A DNA stretch of 64,000 bases from positions 1 through 64,000 of the forward strand of contig CAXTNT010000005.1 of assembly GCA_964245825.1 (NCBI GenBank), read 5' to 3'. Every line of letters begins with the position of its first letter. Within the stretch, counting starts at the first letter, position 1. The notes beneath the pieces were generated by a model. The model was given only the letters and a program-made list of their open reading frames with translations, did no database searches and had not been told where the DNA came from. A program made the position numbers and the translations under genes. This document shows, one piece after another, positions 24,985 through 33,659 of this stretch. The stretch comes from CAJCIY01 sp964245825. GTDB taxonomy: Bacteria; Actinomycetota; Actinomycetes; Mycobacteriales; CAJCIY01.

Positions 24985-25965
24985 GTGACCGTTGGTGTCA
25001 CCAGCGCAGTGAAGGTCCCTGACGGGCTCCTGCCTGCGCAGACGTTTGACCTCGCGTGCAGTCAGGTCGTGCAGTATCTGTCGCAGCTCGTTCCGATGGG
25101 TCTGTGGGCCGTGACCCGCGTCGCCAACGGTCAGTCCGTGCTGCTGGCCGCCGAAGATCGCGGATACGGGTTCGGCAAGGGTGCCGCGATGCCGTTCATC
25201 GACATGCCCTGCCACGCAATGGTGACAGCTGGCGCACCGCCGATCGCCCCGGATGCCGGTCTCGTTCCGGGCTACGCAGACTCAGGATTCGCCCGACGTG
25301 CGCCGCTGGGTGCCTATGTGGGATTTCCCATCACGCGAGCCGACGGAGAGCTCTTCGGCACCGTATGCGGATATGACCCGAGAGCCCAGCCCCAGACTCT
25401 CCTCGACAATGAGCCGCTCTTCAGACTTGTCGCCGTCCTCCTGTCTGCCGTCCTCACGGCCGACTCGATCTCGACCAACGCAGCCCGCCGCATCGAAGTT
25501 CTGCAGCGAGAAGCCGACACCGACCGACTCACGGGGCTGTTGAACCGTCGCGGCTGGGATCGCTACGTCCAGGCTGAGGAGCCGAGGTACGAGCGGTTCG
25601 GCGATCCCGCGGCGATCTTCGCCATTGATCTGGATGGACTCAAACAGATAAACGACGTACACGGTCACCGCGCTGGGGACGAGCATCTGCAGCGAGCAGC
25701 GGAGACGCTTCGCAGGCAGGGACGGGCGGGGGATGCCCTCGCCCGTCTAGGCGGTGACGAGTTCGGACTCTTTGCCGTGAACGTCACCCCCGACTGGGCG
25801 GTCGGGCTGGCCGAGCGGATGGGTGAGGCTTGCCGGCGGGACGGGATCGAGGCCTCGATCGGATGGGCATCTGTCCAGGTCGGTCGGGGCATCAAGGACG
25901 CCTGCACAATCGCCGACGAATCGATGTACGAACAGAAGAGACGACGGCGGACCGCGCTCGGCTGA
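24985..25965 (+). CDS. GAF-GGDEF diguanylate cyclase
   Basis: A 326-residue protein with an N-terminal GAF-like sensory domain (about 15-165) and a C-terminal GGDEF domain. The catalytic motif RLGGDEF lies near residue 256, with an intact inhibitory RxxD site five residues before it (RAGD). DTDRLTGLLNRRGWDRY and AIDLDGLKQINDVHGHRAGD mark the start of the domain. It should make c-di-GMP from GTP and be product-inhibited. The start is GTG. The gene stands alone. Its last 219 bases overlap a predicted minus-strand gene, so one of the two ends may be wrong. Confidence 0.9.
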   Translation: MTVGVTSAVKVPDGLLPAQTFDLACSQVVQYLSQLVPMGLWAVTRVANGQSVLLAAEDRGYGFGKGAAMPFIDMPCHAMVTAGAPPIAPDAGLVPGYADSGFARRAPLGAYVGFPITRADGELFGTVCGYDPRAQPQTLLDNEPLFRLVAVLLSAVLTADSISTNAARRIEVLQREADTDRLTGLLNRRGWDRYVQAEEPRYERFGDPAAIFAIDLDGLKQINDVHGHRAGDEHLQRAAETLRRQGRAGDALARLGGDEFGLFAVNVTPDWAVGLAERMGEACRRDGIEASIGWASVQVGRGIKDACTIADESMYEQKRRRRTALG

Positions 25966-26364
25966 GAACACCAGCACGCGCACGACGCTGGCCATGCCGA
26001 CTCCGATTACGACGGACTGAAGGTAGGACTCGCCCGCCATCAGGTCCTGGGTTGGATGTCCGACGGTCCGCCAGGCCTCGCCGTCCTGACCCCTGAGAAT
26101 GGCCACCGCACACTCGATCGCCGTCGCCGGTCCGCCGTTCTCGACCAGCAGGAACGAGGTGTCGCCTCGACGCGTCGTGGAGACCCGGACGTCCGCCCGG
26201 CGCTCGAGAGCAGCCCGCTCCTGGTGTTCCACCCGCTCGTCGTCGCGGCGGTAGGCGCCGCTGCCGGCAGCCTTGTCCGCCGCCTTGCGGGACCTGCGGG
26301 AGTCGTAGGCGGCTAAGCCTGCGATGAGCAGGGCGAGGCACGAGACCAGCGCGACGGTACTCAT
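25747..26364 (-). CDS. Small membrane-anchored hypothetical protein
   Basis: A 205-residue reading. The N-terminal ~140 residues look real: one membrane helix (MSTVALVSCLALLIAGLAAY), a charged coiled-coil-like stretch (DDERVEHQERAALERRADVR) and a beta-rich domain (TSFLLVENGGPATAIECAVA). The last ~65 residues lie antisense to the diguanylate cyclase gene and are rich in Pro, Arg and Asp, so the natural C-terminus has probably been lost or shifted. No family recognised. Confidence 0.4.
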   Translation of the reverse strand: MSTVALVSCLALLIAGLAAYDSRRSRKAADKAAGSGAYRRDDERVEHQERAALERRADVRVSTTRRGDTSFLLVENGGPATAIECAVAILRGQDGEAWRTVGHPTQDLMAGESYLQSVVIGVGMASVVRVLVFSAERGPPSSLLFVHRFVGDCAGVLDAPTDLDRCPSDRGLDPVPPASLTHPLGQPDRPVGGDVHGKESELVTA

Positions 26365-26413
26365 CGAGGCAACCGTGCCCCGTTGGCGGCCGGCCCCACA
26401 TGGGTCCCGCTGA

Positions 26414-26773
26414 TCACTCTGCTCGCTCCGGCCCGATCATCTTCGGGACGGGGGTGAGTACCTCGGCCGTCTCCCCCGCGCGCAGCGGGTGCGCGGACAT
26501 CCAGCGGCCGATGAACTCCCAGCAGAACGACTCGGTACCACGGGCCAGCAGCGTCAGCGACGGTGGCTGACCGTGGAGATCAGGCTCGGGGTTGATCGCT
26601 GTCGGGTCCCCCGCGAACGCCACGACGGCGTAGTGGGTGTCAGGGGGCTGCTCGGCCGCCGGGGCAGCCGACGATCTGCGACGGCTACCGCCGCGGCCGG
26701 GGTGTCGAACGTCGAAGTGGCTCGAGTCGGGCTTCTCCGGTGGGCTCCGATTCCCGGGGGGCGGCACGCTCAT
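26414..26773 (-). CDS. Hypothetical protein with Pro-rich N-terminus
   Basis: A 119-residue reading from the internal ATG at 26773 (GGAAG about 9 bases upstream). The first 45 residues are Pro, Arg and Ser-rich. The last 75 look folded: HYAVVAFAGDPTAINPEPDL and SFCWEFIGRWMSAHPLRAGE. No family recognised. The longer frame back to 26893 is less protein-like. It is 49 bases downstream of the start of the membrane-anchored gene's frame and on the same strand, so they may share a transcript. Confidence 0.4.
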   Translation of the reverse strand: MSVPPPGNRSPPEKPDSSHFDVRHPGRGGSRRRSSAAPAAEQPPDTHYAVVAFAGDPTAINPEPDLHGQPPSLTLLARGTESFCWEFIGRWMSAHPLRAGETAEVLTPVPKMIGPERAE

Positions 26774-27137
26774 CAGCCGACTTCCACCGGCACTGCCGCG
26801 ACTCCCTGGTCGCGGTGGCGACCACGAGCGCCGCGCCGATGCGCGACAGGCCAGCACCGCCGCGTCGCCAGTCTGTCCGTGAGCCTGCGTCATTGCATCC
26901 CCTCCGGGTCACCCTTGGACGGTGAGGCATGTGTGGCGATCGGTAAAGCCACAAGTTGGTCTCGGTTTGGGGTGCTGCTCCGTCCTCGACACACGCTGCG
27001 CAAGATCACCGCGCTACACCGATCCGGCTGACCAACCACTGGGACCCGTAGTACCCGGGGGTAAGGTCGGGCCTGACAGCGCCTTGCTCCTGACTCCGGC
27101 AGTCGTGGTCCACGACCGACTCGCCCGGAGGTGCTGC

Positions 27138-27902
27138 GTGGCCTCGTACGCCGAACTGCGGGCTGGTCTGGGTGCCTCGATGGCTGGCGCCGATCGGGCC
27201 TCGGCGATGGCACATCGACTGTGCGCCGCCTGCGTGCAACTGCTCGACGTGGACGGCGCGGCCGTCTCGTTGATGTTGGCTGGCACCACGTACGGCACCG
27301 TCGGAGCCAGTAGCGACTTGAGCCGGCGTCTCGACGAGCTGCAGTTCACCTTCGGTGAGGGACCGTGTGCGGATGCGGTGCGCCAGGGCCGACCGGTGCT
27401 CGTCGAGGATCTCGCAGACCCCCTGCGACAACGGTGGCCCGCCTACACTGCCGCCGCGTTGGCCGACGGGGTGCACGCGGTCTACGCCTTGCCGATCAGT
27501 GTCGCCGGGGCCTGTGTGGGCGCTCTGGACCTCTACCGACACTCTCCAGGTGCGCTCCTGGGGCCCGCGCTGCTAGGCGGGCTGATGGCCGCGGAACTGG
27601 CGGCACTGCCGTTGCTGAACCTACGTTCCGGTGCCGCGGACCTCGAGGAGGCGGCGGAGGGTGGCCAAGCCTGGGACCAGCTCACCGCTCTCGCGCGGGT
27701 GGAGGTCTACCAGGCGACGGGAATGCTGATGGCACAGCTGCAGGTCGGACCGACCGACGCGCTGGCGCGCCTGCGCGCACACGCCTTTGCGCACGACCTG
27801 ACGGCAAGCGACGTGGCCTGGGCCATCCTCGAGCGCCGGCTACGACTCGAACCAGACCGGGAACCACCCGGTCCGGACGCGCCAGCTGGGAGCCGCACAT
27901 GA
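27138..27902 (+). CDS. GAF-ANTAR regulator
   Basis: A 254-residue protein with an N-terminal GAF domain (about 10-160: MLAGTTYGTVGASSDLSRRL, FGEGPCADAVRQGRPVLVED, AVYALPISVAGACVGALDLY) and a C-terminal ANTAR domain (ALARVEVYQATGMLMAQLQV, DALARLRAHAFAHDLTASDVA). ANTAR domains bind nascent mRNA hairpins to cause antitermination. GAF-ANTAR proteins are common in actinobacteria. The start is GTG behind CGGAGGT. Its TGA overlaps the ATG of the next GAF-ANTAR gene (ATGA), so the two are coupled. Confidence 0.85.
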   Translation: MASYAELRAGLGASMAGADRASAMAHRLCAACVQLLDVDGAAVSLMLAGTTYGTVGASSDLSRRLDELQFTFGEGPCADAVRQGRPVLVEDLADPLRQRWPAYTAAALADGVHAVYALPISVAGACVGALDLYRHSPGALLGPALLGGLMAAELAALPLLNLRSGAADLEEAAEGGQAWDQLTALARVEVYQATGMLMAQLQVGPTDALARLRAHAFAHDLTASDVAWAILERRLRLEPDREPPGPDAPAGSRT

Positions 27903-28654
27903 GCACCGACCGTGAAGCCAACGTCACCGACGCGTTCGTGTCGATCGCCAACAACCTGGTCGACGGGGTCGATGTGCTGGAACTGCTGGGCGGCCTGACC
28001 ACCGACTGTGCCCGGCTCCTCGATGTGGCCGCGGCGGGACTGCTGCTGGCCGACGCGCACGGCAGCCTGAACCTGTTGGCCGCCACGTCCGAACGCACCC
28101 GCAACCTGGAGATCTTCCAGCTGCAACGCGAACAAGGCCCGTGCCTGGACTGCTTCCACAGCGGCCGACGCATCCTGGTCGACGACCTCGCCAGGGAAGC
28201 CGACCGCTGGCCGCAGTTCGCCGCCGCCGCTACCACCGCCGGGTTCCTCTCCGTGCACGCGGTGCCCATGCGGTTGCGCGACACCGTCCTCGGCACCCTG
28301 GGACTGTTCGGTACGCGCGCCGGCGCGCTCACCGACGCCGACCTGGCGCTGGCCCAGGCCCTCGCGCACGTCGCGAGCATCGCCATCGTCGCGGACGACG
28401 CGGCCACCGACGAACCCGCCGTCCACCGGCGGCTGCAGGCCGCACTGGCCAGTCAGATCGCCGTCGAGCAGGCAAAGGGATTCATCGCCGAAGCCGGCCA
28501 TGTCGACGTCGACCAAGCCCTGGTGCTGCTGCGCCGCTATGCACAGGATCGCGACGTGCGACTCAGCGACGTCGCCCGGGAGCTCACGAGCGGCAGCATC
28601 ACGGCCCGACAGGTGCTCGCCGACGACCTTGCGAGCATGCCCCCGACCAGCTGA
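27899..28654 (+). CDS. GAF-ANTAR regulator, second of a tandem pair
   Basis: A 251-residue protein with the same architecture as its upstream neighbour: a GAF domain (LLDVAAAGLLLADAHGSLNL, REQGPCLDCFHSGRRILVDD, VHAVPMRLRDTVLGTLGLFG) and a C-terminal ANTAR domain (SQIAVEQAKGFIAEAGHVDV, DQALVLLRRYAQDRDVRLSDVA within the last 70 residues). The GPC motif in the GAF loop is shared by both proteins. A tandem pair could act as a heterodimer. The convergent SpoIIE-type phosphatase gene ends 58 bases away. Confidence 0.85.
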   Translation: MSTDREANVTDAFVSIANNLVDGVDVLELLGGLTTDCARLLDVAAAGLLLADAHGSLNLLAATSERTRNLEIFQLQREQGPCLDCFHSGRRILVDDLAREADRWPQFAAAATTAGFLSVHAVPMRLRDTVLGTLGLFGTRAGALTDADLALAQALAHVASIAIVADDAATDEPAVHRRLQAALASQIAVEQAKGFIAEAGHVDVDQALVLLRRYAQDRDVRLSDVARELTSGSITARQVLADDLASMPPTS

Positions 28655-28712
28655 ACGACGCCGCGCGCCGGCCCGTCGACGCGACCACCTCGCGCGGTCA
28701 TGGCCCGCACGC

Positions 28713-30407
28713 TCAGGCGGGGAGGTTCTGGGTGGGCTGACGCGAGCCCGGCGGACCCGCTGCCCACGCCTGGTCGACGTCGGCTTCGTCCCGCCGCGGC
28801 CGGGACCCGCCGTCGGGGTCGGCCGGCCGGACGGGTCTCGCCATCTGCACGGCGAGCACGGCGATGTCGTCGTGCCGCACGCCCGTCACGATGGTCAGCA
28901 GCCGCTCGCAGATCTCGTCCGCGTCGGCGAGCACCGGCATCGTCGTGAGGACCGCCGCCAGCTCGTCCAGGGCCGGCTGCAGCGACTCGCCGCGCACCTC
29001 GACGAGTCCGTCGGTGAACAGCACCAGCGTCGAGCCCGGCCCGAGTCGTCGCTCGGCCTGTACGTGGCTGAGCTCGCTCGGTGCGCCGATCAGCACCGAC
29101 GCGCCGTCTTCCAGCGCCCTCACGCAGCCGTCCGGAGTGCGCAGCATCGGCGGGAGGTGCCCAGCGTTCGAGAAGCGGAGCCACCGGCTGCCGTCGACGG
29201 CCGGGGCTTCGAGCACGCCGTACACGACCGTCACCAGTGGAGTGAGATCGAAGGTCGTGACCAGATGGTCGAGCCGGTTCAGCACCACCTCGGGCGGGTC
29301 ACCGTCAATCGCGTACGCCCGCAGCGCCGCGCGGATCTGAGACATCGCGGCCGCCGCCGCGAGGTCATGACCCATCACGTCGCCGACCACGACGCCGACC
29401 ATTCCCCGCGGCAGCGGGAACACGTCGAACCAGTCCCCGCCCACCTCCTGCCCTTGGCCCGCGGCGATGTAGCGGGCCGCCAGGGTGACCCCCCCGATCT
29501 GGGGGAGCAGTGGCAGCAGGCTGCGTTGCAGCGTCTCGGCCATCTGGTGCTCGCTGGCGTACAGCGCCAGTGCCGCGTCCCGGCGACGGCCCGCGATCTC
29601 GACCAGGGTGGCGACGAGGATCGCGCCGATCGCCCCGGCGCCGGCCACCAGCCACGGTGCCATCGCCGCGGCGGCACCGACCAGTGGTCGTCGCGCTCGC
29701 ACGGACACCGACCAGCGACGGCTGCCGACCGCGAAGGGCGCGCTGCGCACCTGGCCGTGCAGCGGCAGCCGCACGGTGGTGCTGGTCACGACCTGCCCCG
29801 GATCGGCGACCGGGGAGGCGTAGATAGCCACGTCCAGCTCGGCGAACGGTGCGCTGCCCGACTCCCGCGGCGGCGAGAGGGCGCCCAGGGTGCTCTCGCG
29901 GTAGAGCACCGTGCCCGGGGGCGCGGTCGGCGGGCCGAGCGCGAACCCCAGCTGCCGCCGGGCCCCGAAGACAGACGTCGCGACCAGCTGCCCACCCTGC
30001 GCTGCCGAGGCGAACGTCGCGACCCGCGTACCGGTGACGACCTCGCCGGCAGTCAGCGCCGAACCCACAGCCGCCAGCACCTGATAGCGCTGGCCACCGG
30101 GAAGGGCCCGCAGCCAGGCGTACGTGGACATGCCACCGGTGGTGGTGGCGGCCGCCGCTGCCTGCCGGTAGGCGGTCACCGATCCATCGGTGGCGCGCAG
30201 CACCGCTCCCTGGGCCTGGAACGTCGCCGGAATCTGCGCGACAGCGCCGCTGAGGTCGAGCGCGACCTCCGCCGCACGCTCCCGGAGCAGGCGTCCTTCC
30301 TGATCCTTGATCGTCGTGGCCGAGGCCACCGTGGCCGCCACCGACAGCGCGACCATGACGAGGAGGACGGCCACCGACAGTGTCCGGACCGGCGAGCGCA
30401 TCACCAA
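28713..30407 (-). CDS. Membrane-bound SpoIIE/RsbU-type PP2C phosphatase
   Basis: A 564-residue protein. A first membrane helix at about 8-30, an extracellular CHASE-like sensory region (about 35-240) and a second helix near 248-268 precede a PP2C/SpoIIE phosphatase domain. Metal-site motifs are GGDWFDVFPLP, VVGDVMGHDLAAAAAM, LFTDGLVEVR and RHDDIAVLAVQ. Such enzymes dephosphorylate anti-anti-sigma factors, so this is likely a stress-signalling input from outside the cell. No anti-sigma pair is next to it. The C-terminal 40 residues are Pro, Arg and Asp-rich and probably disordered. Confidence 0.9.
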   Translation of the reverse strand: MVMRSPVRTLSVAVLLVMVALSVAATVASATTIKDQEGRLLRERAAEVALDLSGAVAQIPATFQAQGAVLRATDGSVTAYRQAAAAATTTGGMSTYAWLRALPGGQRYQVLAAVGSALTAGEVVTGTRVATFASAAQGGQLVATSVFGARRQLGFALGPPTAPPGTVLYRESTLGALSPPRESGSAPFAELDVAIYASPVADPGQVVTSTTVRLPLHGQVRSAPFAVGSRRWSVSVRARRPLVGAAAAMAPWLVAGAGAIGAILVATLVEIAGRRRDAALALYASEHQMAETLQRSLLPLLPQIGGVTLAARYIAAGQGQEVGGDWFDVFPLPRGMVGVVVGDVMGHDLAAAAAMSQIRAALRAYAIDGDPPEVVLNRLDHLVTTFDLTPLVTVVYGVLEAPAVDGSRWLRFSNAGHLPPMLRTPDGCVRALEDGASVLIGAPSELSHVQAERRLGPGSTLVLFTDGLVEVRGESLQPALDELAAVLTTMPVLADADEICERLLTIVTGVRHDDIAVLAVQMARPVRPADPDGGSRPRRDEADVDQAWAAGPPGSRQPTQNLPA

Positions 30408-30483
30408 ACCCCCGCCGCCGCCACGGGTAGATTATCCACCCCGCCCGCTGCGAATGTTGAGACGGTGCGCCGATACTGCAACG

Positions 30484-31539
30484 GTGGACGAGGAGACCCG
30501 AGCCCTCCGGGACACCTGCACCACGTTCCTGGTCGGCGATGGGCCGGTGTCGCCGGCCGATCTCCTCGCCGCCATCCCCCGCGACACGCAGGCCGACGTC
30601 TATGGCGACGGCGGCGTGGTGGCCGACCTGGAGGCGTACGTCGCCGACCTGCTCGGGGCGCCCGCCGCGCTGTTCCTCCCGAGCGGGACGATGGCGCAGG
30701 CGGCGACGCTACGGGTCCACTGCTCGTCGCGGCGCGGACCCGTGCTGTGGCACCAGACCGCCCACCTGGAGAACCATGAGGGCGACTCGTACGCGCGGGT
30801 CCACGGCCTCACCCGCCGCGTCGTCGGCTCGCCGGAGCGATGGATCACGGCAGCGGACCTGCCGGCGGAGGAGTTCTCGGCGCTCGTGCTCGAACTCCCG
30901 ATGCGGGAGCTCGGTGGTGTGCTGCCGACGTGGGAGGCCCTGGTGGAGCTGGTGTCCGCGGCCCGAGCACGCGGGGCCGCGGTCCACCTCGACGGGGCCC
31001 GGCTCTGGGAGGCGAGCGCAGGCTTCGAGCGCTCACCCGCCGAGATCGCGACGCTGTTCGACACCACGTACGTCTCGTTCTACAAGGGCGTGGGGGCACT
31101 GCCCGGCTGCTGCGTCACCGGTCCGTCCGAGGTGGTGGCGCAGGTACGGGAGTGGCGCCGGCGCCTCGGGGGGACGCTCTTCGGGATGTGGCCGAACGCC
31201 GCGTCGGCCCTCGCGCAGCTGCCCGGTCGGCTCGCCGAGATGCCCGCACGTCTCGACCATGCCCGGGCGATATCGCTTGCGCTGCAGGCGGTTCCGGGCG
31301 TCGCCGTCGTCCCCGATCCCCCGCAGGTGCCGATGATGCACCTGCTACTGACCGTGGATCCCGAGGCGTACGCCGCGAACCAGCGGCGGCTGGCCGTCGA
31401 GGCCGAGACCTGGGCCTGGCCCACGCCGATATCCACGACCGACCCGCGGGTGCTGCGCGTCGAACTCGGCGTCGGCCGCGCGACCCTGCAGCTGGCCCCG
31501 CAGGCCGTCGCCGCCGCGGTCGCCTCGCTGATCGGCTGA
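30484..31539 (+). CDS. Low-specificity threonine-aldolase-type PLP enzyme
   Basis: A 351-residue fold-type I PLP enzyme of the beta-eliminating lyase/threonine aldolase family. The PLP lysine is in SFYKGVGALPG (about 202). DVYGDGGVVADLEA, LFLPSGTMAQAATLR, the His in HLENHEGDSY and HLDGARLWEASAGF are family landmarks. Threonine aldolases cleave L-threonine or L-allo-threonine to glycine and acetaldehyde. I chose the GTG at 30484 because homologues begin near (D)EETRALR; an ATG at 30451 is possible. Divergent from the phosphatase gene. TAGATT in the 76-bp gap could be a -10 element. Confidence 0.85.
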   Translation: MDEETRALRDTCTTFLVGDGPVSPADLLAAIPRDTQADVYGDGGVVADLEAYVADLLGAPAALFLPSGTMAQAATLRVHCSSRRGPVLWHQTAHLENHEGDSYARVHGLTRRVVGSPERWITAADLPAEEFSALVLELPMRELGGVLPTWEALVELVSAARARGAAVHLDGARLWEASAGFERSPAEIATLFDTTYVSFYKGVGALPGCCVTGPSEVVAQVREWRRRLGGTLFGMWPNAASALAQLPGRLAEMPARLDHARAISLALQAVPGVAVVPDPPQVPMMHLLLTVDPEAYAANQRRLAVEAETWAWPTPISTTDPRVLRVELGVGRATLQLAPQAVAAAVASLIG

Positions 31540-31569
31540 GGCCGTCGCCGACCTCACCCCGACGCGCGC

Positions 31570-32475
31570 CTACTCCGGCTTGTCCTCGCTGTTGTAGAGG
31601 AACTCCTCGGGCATCACCGGGCACCAGATTGCTGGCGGGACCTGCCAGTCCCGGGCCGTCCAGTCTTCACTGATGCGATCCATGTCGGTGAAGTACTCGA
31701 TCCAGCTGCCCCACGGGTCGCGTACGTAGTGGAAGAGATTCGAGCCGAGGCTGTGCCGGCCCAGACCCCACCCCTCGAGGTGCCCCTTGGCCGCCATGGA
31801 CTGGGCGCCCATACCGATCTCGTCCACGTTCGCCACTTCGAAGCTGCTGTGGTGCAGCCCCGGGTGCGTGCTGTGGATGAAGCCGAACACGTGGTGGTCG
31901 CCCGGGCCGCAGTTCATAAAGGTGGCCTTGCCGGGGATTCGATCGGACGGGCGGAGCCCCAGGGTTCGGGTGTAGAAGAGCTCGGTCGCGATGAGGTCCC
32001 GAACGAAGATCAGCATGTGGCCGAGCCGGCGCGGACGCGCAGCGACACCGGAGTGCTGCCAGCGTGCGTCGTCGGTCCGGGTGATGACGTCGCCGAAGTT
32101 GAAGTCATCTCGTGCGTAGGGCCGCCAGGCGGCCAAGGGCTGGTCTCGAAGCTGGACGAGGTTGGCGTCCTCGTCCTGGAACCAGAGCCCCCCGGCCGGA
32201 ATCTCCCGCGGGCCGTCGACGAGGACGACACCCTGCGTTTCCAGGTGTTGCTGCCAGGTCGCCAGCGAGCCGGGCTCGACGCCGAAGGCGACGTGGTGGA
32301 GTCTCTTGCTGGGCCCCTCCACCAGGACTGCCTGGTCCTGGTCCCGCTCGTCGCAGCGGATGGCCACGGTGTCACCCCGTTCGGTCGGCGACAACCCGAA
32401 GTCCGCGTAGAACTCGGCGCCGACCGTGAGCGAGGGCACCTGCAGGCCGTAGTTCAGCAATCCTGTGACACGCAT
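31570..32475 (-). CDS. Extradiol ring-cleavage (VOC) dioxygenase
   Basis: A 301-residue two-module type I extradiol dioxygenase. In the C-terminal module the Fe(II) ligands are His in RRLGHMLIF, His in GLHHSSFEV and Glu in WIEYFTDM; the second-shell motif GRHSLGSNLFHYVRDPWG is also present. The N-terminal module (residues 1-135) is non-catalytic, as in the family. It should cleave a catechol-like diol meta to the hydroxyls; relatives act on 2,3-dihydroxybiphenyl and related rings. GAGAGGA lies before the ATG. It is third in the minus-strand operon (FAH-family gene, MDR gene, this gene). A homologue with the same architecture lies at 59329. Confidence 0.85.
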   Translation of the reverse strand: MRVTGLLNYGLQVPSLTVGAEFYADFGLSPTERGDTVAIRCDERDQDQAVLVEGPSKRLHHVAFGVEPGSLATWQQHLETQGVVLVDGPREIPAGGLWFQDEDANLVQLRDQPLAAWRPYARDDFNFGDVITRTDDARWQHSGVAARPRRLGHMLIFVRDLIATELFYTRTLGLRPSDRIPGKATFMNCGPGDHHVFGFIHSTHPGLHHSSFEVANVDEIGMGAQSMAAKGHLEGWGLGRHSLGSNLFHYVRDPWGSWIEYFTDMDRISEDWTARDWQVPPAIWCPVMPEEFLYNSEDKPE

Positions 32476-32516
32476 GGGGATCCTCTCTCGGTGGTGACTG
32501 CTGGGCCGGTGCCAGG

Positions 32517-33659
32517 TCAGGTCGGCGGGCCGTGGTCGACCAGCAGCGAGACCCGGCCCATGTTCTCCTCGCCCTCCAGCACGCGGTGCGCCTGCTCGGC
32601 GTGTTCCAGCCCGAAGGTCGTACCCAGTACCGGCCGGAAGCCCTTGTCGACTTCGGCCCACAGCTCGTGGACGCTGGCTGCGTTGCCCGTGCGTACGCCG
32701 ACGATGCGCTGACCGTGGAGGTAGAGCTGGCGCAGGTTGATAGGCAGGTCGTGACCGAGGAACGCCCCCGAGCTGACGATCGTCCCGCCGGCGGCGAGGC
32801 TGGCGGTCGACGTGCGCCAGATCCCCTCTTCGCCGAGGTTGTCGATGACGATGTCCGCGCCCATGCCGTCGGTGGCGAGGCGGACCTGCTGGGCGAAGTC
32901 GTCAGCTGCCGAGTCGAGCGCCGCTTCGACACCGAGGCTGCTGAGGACCGCGCGCTTGGCGGCACTCCGGGAGGAGGCGAGGACGCGGCCGCCCAGGTGC
33001 AGGACCAGGCTGACCGTCAGCAGGCCGAGTGCGCCGGCAGCCCCCTGCACGAGCACCGACTGACCGCGGGTGAAACCGGCGCGCGTCAGCTGGTTCATGG
33101 CCACGGCACCGGCCAGGGCCAGTCCGGTGGCCTGCTCCGATGTCATGTCGTCGGGGACCTCGTGCAGGTTCTGGGCCGGCACGGCGACGTACTGGGCGTA
33201 GGCGCCCGGCCGATGCATGCCCAGCAGCTCCAGCGACGGGCACAGCTCGTCGTAGCCCCGGACGCAGGCACGGCAGGTGCCGTCAGCGATGTTCGGGAAG
33301 ACGGCCACCCGTTTCCCGACCAGGGCCGCGCTGACGCCGGGACCGACCTGGGCCACCAGGCCGGCATGCTCGGCGCCGAAGATGTGCGGAAAGGCATAGT
33401 TCGGGTACGGATGCCGGCCGGCGCGCGCCGCCACGTCGAGGAACCGACCCACGCTGACGGCGGCGACCTGGACGAGCACCTCGCCGGGAGCAGGGTGCGG
33501 CGTCGGCACCACCTCCGGACGAAGCACGTCGGGTGGACCGAACCCGCGGATCACCACCGCGCGCATGGTGCTGCCCGGACGGACCAAGGCGGGCCACGGC
33601 GCAGGCGCTGGCGCCGTGTCCGTGGCCTCGACCGGGGGGGAGAGTGCCTGGTCGGTCAC
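32517..33659 (-). CDS. MDR-family zinc-type alcohol dehydrogenase / quinone reductase
   Basis: A 380-residue medium-chain reductase. GAEHAGLVAQVG and a cysteine cluster (GTCRACVRGYDELC, structural-zinc-like) lie in the catalytic domain; the NAD(P)-binding motif VLVQGAAGALGLLTVSLV follows. The first ~30 residues (Pro and Ala-rich) are an extra leader absent from most relatives, and the fold proper begins at MRAVVIRGF, so translation may really start there. The stop of the FAH-family gene overlaps its start by 4 bases (GTGA). It probably oxidises or reduces an intermediate of the aromatic pathway. Confidence 0.85.
   Translation of the reverse strand: MTDQALSPPVEATDTAPAPAPWPALVRPGSTMRAVVIRGFGPPDVLRPEVVPTPHPAPGEVLVQVAAVSVGRFLDVAARAGRHPYPNYAFPHIFGAEHAGLVAQVGPGVSAALVGKRVAVFPNIADGTCRACVRGYDELCPSLELLGMHRPGAYAQYVAVPAQNLHEVPDDMTSEQATGLALAGAVAMNQLTRAGFTRGQSVLVQGAAGALGLLTVSLVLHLGGRVLASSRSAAKRAVLSSLGVEAALDSAADDFAQQVRLATDGMGADIVIDNLGEEGIWRTSTASLAAGGTIVSSGAFLGHDLPINLRQLYLHGQRIVGVRTGNAASVHELWAEVDKGFRPVLGTTFGLEHAEQAHRVLEGEENMGRVSLLVDHGPPT

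Noticed and set aside
28500..30779. 759-codon plus-strand frame opposite the SpoIIE phosphatase
   Set aside because: No motifs and biased composition; the minus frame has membrane helices and all phosphatase metal motifs.
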